A stretch of 62,653 nt of DNA from Polytrichum commune (taxonomy: Eukaryota > Streptophyta > Polytrichopsida > Polytrichales > Polytrichaceae): positions 37,656,527-37,719,179 of the forward strand of contig OX485808.1 of NCBI GenBank assembly GCA_950295325.1, read 5' to 3'. Numbering within the stretch: position 1 is the stretch's first letter; every line of letters starts with the position of its first letter. Below, piece by piece: positions 59,451 to 62,653 of the stretch. Both the position numbers and the translations under genes were made by a program. A model generated the notes under the pieces. It searched no databases and had not been told where the DNA came from. It worked only from the letters and a program-made list of their open reading frames with translations.

Positions 59451-59780
59451 GGGCCGGTTTACACTACGGTGGAGAAGTCCACCGGTCATGAAAAAAAGGG
59501 CGTTTCTCAATTGTGATTGGTCGAAAATGCAACTCTTGACCGGTGGGTGTTTACACTAGGTGAAGAAAACAATGGTGGTGAACTTTTCTCATGGATGATA
59601 AAATGACATGGCCGCCTACATGGCGACACTTTTTGGAGCTGGGCTTCTCCGGAGGAGGAGTTTCTTGTCCGGCCTCAAGAGGCCGGAGAAGCCCAACTCA
59701 ATCAAAAATTAATTTTCAAAAACATATATGGACCGTAGATTTCAGATCTGGTTTTTTTCAAAACCTAAGGTGTTGGCAAG

Positions 59781-59829
<49 letters not shown>

Positions 59830-60788
59830 TGTAGTAGCTCCTTAGCGATTTTTTTTGTGCAATTTTTTTTCGCAATGGCTGGTTACTCACAATTTTAGTT
59901 TGGTAGTAGCCAAGATGAGGATGACCTCATTGGTAGTGAGAATTATTTTGAGCCCTCAAGGCAATTTCCAAGAAGTGCTTTTAGGGCTTATGTTCAACAC
60001 CCTTCTCCACTTGCAAGGAATTTGAGGGAAGAGTTTGAAGGAGGAAGAGAGATATAGGAAGAGAATGATGTACAAATTGTGGAACGGCCGATCAAATTTC
60101 CACACCACCCTCTCCTTGCTCCCAAACAAAAAATATGCCATCATCATAATTGAAGCATTATGGTGATACATGACGGTTTTTTGTATCGCCATAGTTGAAA
60201 CGATAAAATACTTCAAAACCAAAAAGATCATAAGAGAACAAAAAATCTCTCTTCTTCGATTATCCATGATTGAAGATCAAAGATAAGAAGAGAGAAATTG
60301 ATGAGGATGATGAAGAGGAGAGCATGTCTTAAATAATACCAAAGAGTAGTGCTTTGTCCAATGTGTATGGGTTTTCCCCTCTTCATTCTTAAACACCCAA
60401 GGAGACATTTATTTCCTACATGGGCCAAACTTGACAATTGGCAATTTGGCAATTTTCATTATCTTTTGAATAAAATTGAACATTATATTACACAATTCTT
60501 ATGAACACAATTCTTGTTGAAATCTTTTGATACAATGTGAATGTAGAGAATTATGGTTTTTTATCACAAAAAATCTTCATCATTAGGTGAACTTCTCTTC
60601 ACCGGTGGACTTCTCCGCTAAACTTCTCCTCTAGGTGTTTAGACTTCAACCGGTCAAGACTCCTTAAGAAATATTTTATTGCCTTTAATTCTTCTCCGGC
60701 ACATCCACCATTTGCCTCATATAACCATGTCTTGGCCAAGCATTCTTGACCGACCGGAGGCCTTCTCCACCATAGTGTAAACCGGCCC
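59451..60788. mobile_element. PIF/Harbinger-type element with relic ORF
   Basis: 1338 bases with 27-base ends (GGGCCGGTTTACACTACGG and complement GGGCCGGTTTACACTATGG, then TGGAGAAG) and a perfect TTA duplication (59448-59450 and 60789-60791). A hairpin TGGGCTTCTCCGG/CCGGAGAAGCCCA lies at about 59640-59696 and a (TC)n run at 59781-59826. After the run, the ATG at 59875 opens a frame with an early TAG, then DEDDLIGSENYFEPSRQFPR and LREEFEGGREI before another stop. This is the look of an element-encoded protein (perhaps the Myb-like partner), now dead. Confidence 0.85.
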
Positions 60789-60830
60789 TTAGTATGACAC
60801 GTTTGGGAAACACACAACAAGTCATATTAT

Positions 60831-61539
60831 CAAGGTGTTGTCTTCTCATTAATATGACAAATGGCCTAAAGTTGTTGTATTATTGAGGGAATACGAAAAC
60901 ACAAGTAATATGAGCTTAAAAATATACAATGAGGCTAAGCAATATAGATGGTACGAAATAATAACTTATAGCTCCAAACAAATACAAATTTTCTCAAGAA
61001 CTCTTGAAATAGGAGTCCAAAGATCTATGGTGTTGCCTATCCAATTTAGCAATGATCATCTTATCTAAATTCCTTATTAACTTTTGAAAATTGATAGATT
61101 CATTAGCACCAAAATATAAAGAGTTATCTAATAAGAACCTAGACAACAATGATGCATGACGTTTAGCATCAAGATACTGGTGATATTATATCACCCGTGT
61201 ACAAGGCAATATACTAGGCAGGAGGTCACTCTAACCCTAACCATGTCCATTCTACACTAGTAACCCTAATTCTCATTAAGTTCCCAACGATAAATGGAGT
61301 ACCCAAGTAGTTCCCAAGTGAAAATGAATGTATTTTAGATGTACATAACATAGATGAAAATAATTTTAGCATGAACTACCTCTTTAATATGTCAAAACGA
61401 AGATTCTAAATGTCGCATTATCGAGTGTCATGGTTGTATAAAAGAGGGAGTTTTTAACACTAAAGTTTGGTCTCGCAAAAATGTGTCATAATATCGAGGG
61501 TGTCGTAGAAACGAGTGTCGTATTAATGAGGTTGGACTG
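60831..61539. mobile_element. pogo-like (Tc1/mariner) non-autonomous element
   Basis: The right end, as complement, begins CAGTCCAACCTCATTAATAC then ACACTCGTTTCTACGACACC, directly followed by TA (61540-61541). This CAG..AACCTC..TACGACAC form is typical of pogo/Tigger ends. The left end near 60831-60860 keeps CTCATTAATATGACA but is eroded, so that boundary is approximate. No transposase. Confidence 0.55.
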
Positions 61540-61967
61540 TAATGTTGTGCATGTTTAGAGTTGGCTGGAAAGAGGAGAAGGATCGGGCTAAAAGGAGAAC
61601 AGAATAGTGTCCATTGAACCTTGTCAACTATGGGATTACAAAACCTGGACACAATCAATTGCATTTGTAGTTGATCATGAACTCTTATGTAATCGTCCAC
61701 TGCAAATATTGGTTGTGCTAATCTGTAGATTATCACAGTAAAATCGGGATGAATCATGTGACATATTGGCCTTAATGTGACGGTGTCATGTCCAAAAGGA
61801 CGTGATGTGATGGAAAACAAAATGTCGTGTATGTTTGAACAACCCTGAACTTAATTATCAATCTGGTGAACACTTTACCTCACATTCGTGCATCCTTTTA
61901 CAAAATATGTTTCAATTGAAGACGGACCTTTACCAAATTCAGTACAGTCAAAGGCCTCGGTAACGAG
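61540..61967. other. Spacer before the right-edge gene candidate
   Basis: No supported gene. The minus-strand frame 61428-61820 overlaps the pogo-like end and is not credible. Confidence 0.4.
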
Positions 61968-62544
61968 TCAACAATACTTCCCCTTGCCTCTCAACAAACT
62001 CTGCACCTCTCTTTCTGGTATTAAAAGTGACATGCTAGCAATATTGGCATCTACAATCAACTCGCTCAAAATTCTTGTCATTCCAGAGAAAATTGATACC
62101 ACAATCTGGCATCGAGGTCCATGTTGTCTTAGGAGAGGGGGGGAAAAAATCACAACACTCAGACCTACTAACAGTTCCTGAGATTTCTTTAATCGATGTT
62201 TTCGGACTCATTAAATTGGTATTTGATATTCCGCAAAAAGTGCCATTTAACTCTATAATTGCTCCCAGCTGCAGTGTTGGACAACCAGCATGAGCTGATT
62301 GATTGACAACTTCACACCGAATCCTCTGCACAAGATCTGTAAAGCAAAGAATGAATCAACAGCAAGAATCAGGATAGAATCAAAGCAGAAAATGAAATAT
62401 ACAGTTGAGTCCACTCCGAGACCAACATGTCCTCATGTTACCAGGCTCGTACTTGATATAATCTATACCTCTGTATCCAACTTTGCAGTGAACTTGCCAT
62501 GCTCTATCCTTGTCATGTATTTCATAGTCATAGAGTAGACAAGT
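61968..62544 (-). CDS. Candidate multi-exon gene fragment, function unknown
   Basis: Three exons with compatible phases can be read on the minus strand: 62544-62469 (TCLLYDYEIHDKDRAWQVHC...), 62336-62173 (LVQRIRCEVVNQSAHAGCPT, GAIIELNGTF, ending SIKEISGT) and 62105-61968 (IVVSIFSGMTRILSEL, LLIPEREVQSLLRGKGKYC, then TGA). Acceptors are TTCTTTGCTTTACAG, CATTATAG and CTCGATGCCAG; donors are GAG|GTATAG and ACT|GTTAGT, the latter weak. The introns are 132 and 67 bases. The product part is 125 residues, upstream exons lying beyond the window. I do not recognise the family. The joints are inferred; if the last one is wrong, exon two simply runs on to a TAG at 62035. Confidence 0.4.
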
Positions 62545-62653
62545 CTATAATGGTCATATTTATCATTCTTACACTAGTACCCAGGCACCTTATTTTGTGG
62601 ATTGTTATAAGAGAATACGTACTGCCTATAGCCTCCCATATATATAAATAACA

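Noticed and set aside
61185-61202. GGTGATATTATATCACC as a regulatory operator
   Set aside because: A single short AT-centred palindrome inside a transposon remnant is expected by chance.
1-62653. A multi-gene defence, biosynthetic or CRISPR-like system
   Set aside because: No operon, repeat-spacer array, enzyme cluster or co-directed gene set is present; the window is repeat DNA around one gene.

Overview
The window looks like nuclear DNA of a land plant with a large, gene-poor genome. The evidence is the mix of plant element families (Copia and Gypsy retrotransposons, a CACTA/TNP2 transposase with DUF4218 and DUF4216 regions, hAT-, PIF/Harbinger- and pogo-type elements), plant-style introns, AT-rich spacers full of microsatellites, and a secreted plant-type leucine-rich-repeat protein. 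Some transposon ORFs remind me, from memory only, of those in non-flowering plants. I cannot name the organism. I see no rRNA, tRNA, CRISPR array, prokaryotic operon or organellar gene.

Layout. 1-1.0 kb: C-terminal part of a decayed transposon-type ORF. 2.2-10.1 kb: a wrecked Copia element (5' LTR, gag, RNase H, partial 3' LTR) with a hAT-type element in gag, and with the pol interior replaced by a decayed CACTA transposase and a second, inverted copy of the hAT-type element. 10-24.5 kb: mostly old repeat debris, including a Gypsy integrase tail (12.5-12.9 kb), a broken 622-codon coiled-coil ORF on the minus strand (15.5-17.3 kb) and a GC-rich palindrome-bearing block (19.0-19.9 kb). 24.6-26.1 kb: another copy of the Copia LTR, with a TIR element nested in it. 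28.0-29.4 kb: a TIR element. 29.4-37.6 kb: the only gene-like island. Its one convincing gene is a two-exon, 406-residue secreted LRR protein on the minus strand (33572 to 31482), with a telo-box-like intron start, a long upstream leader region and a 244-bp tandem duplication near the presumed promoter. 41-61.5 kb: a dense field of small non-autonomous DNA transposons, many with target-site duplications that can be read directly. 62.0-62.5 kb: the edge of a possible multi-exon minus-strand gene.

Nothing here forms an operon or a multi-gene system. The main content is a layered record of transposon insertion around one likely cell-surface or cell-wall LRR gene. Most other open frames are short, lack recognisable domains and are probably chance. 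Family assignments are from memory of motifs; no database was searched.
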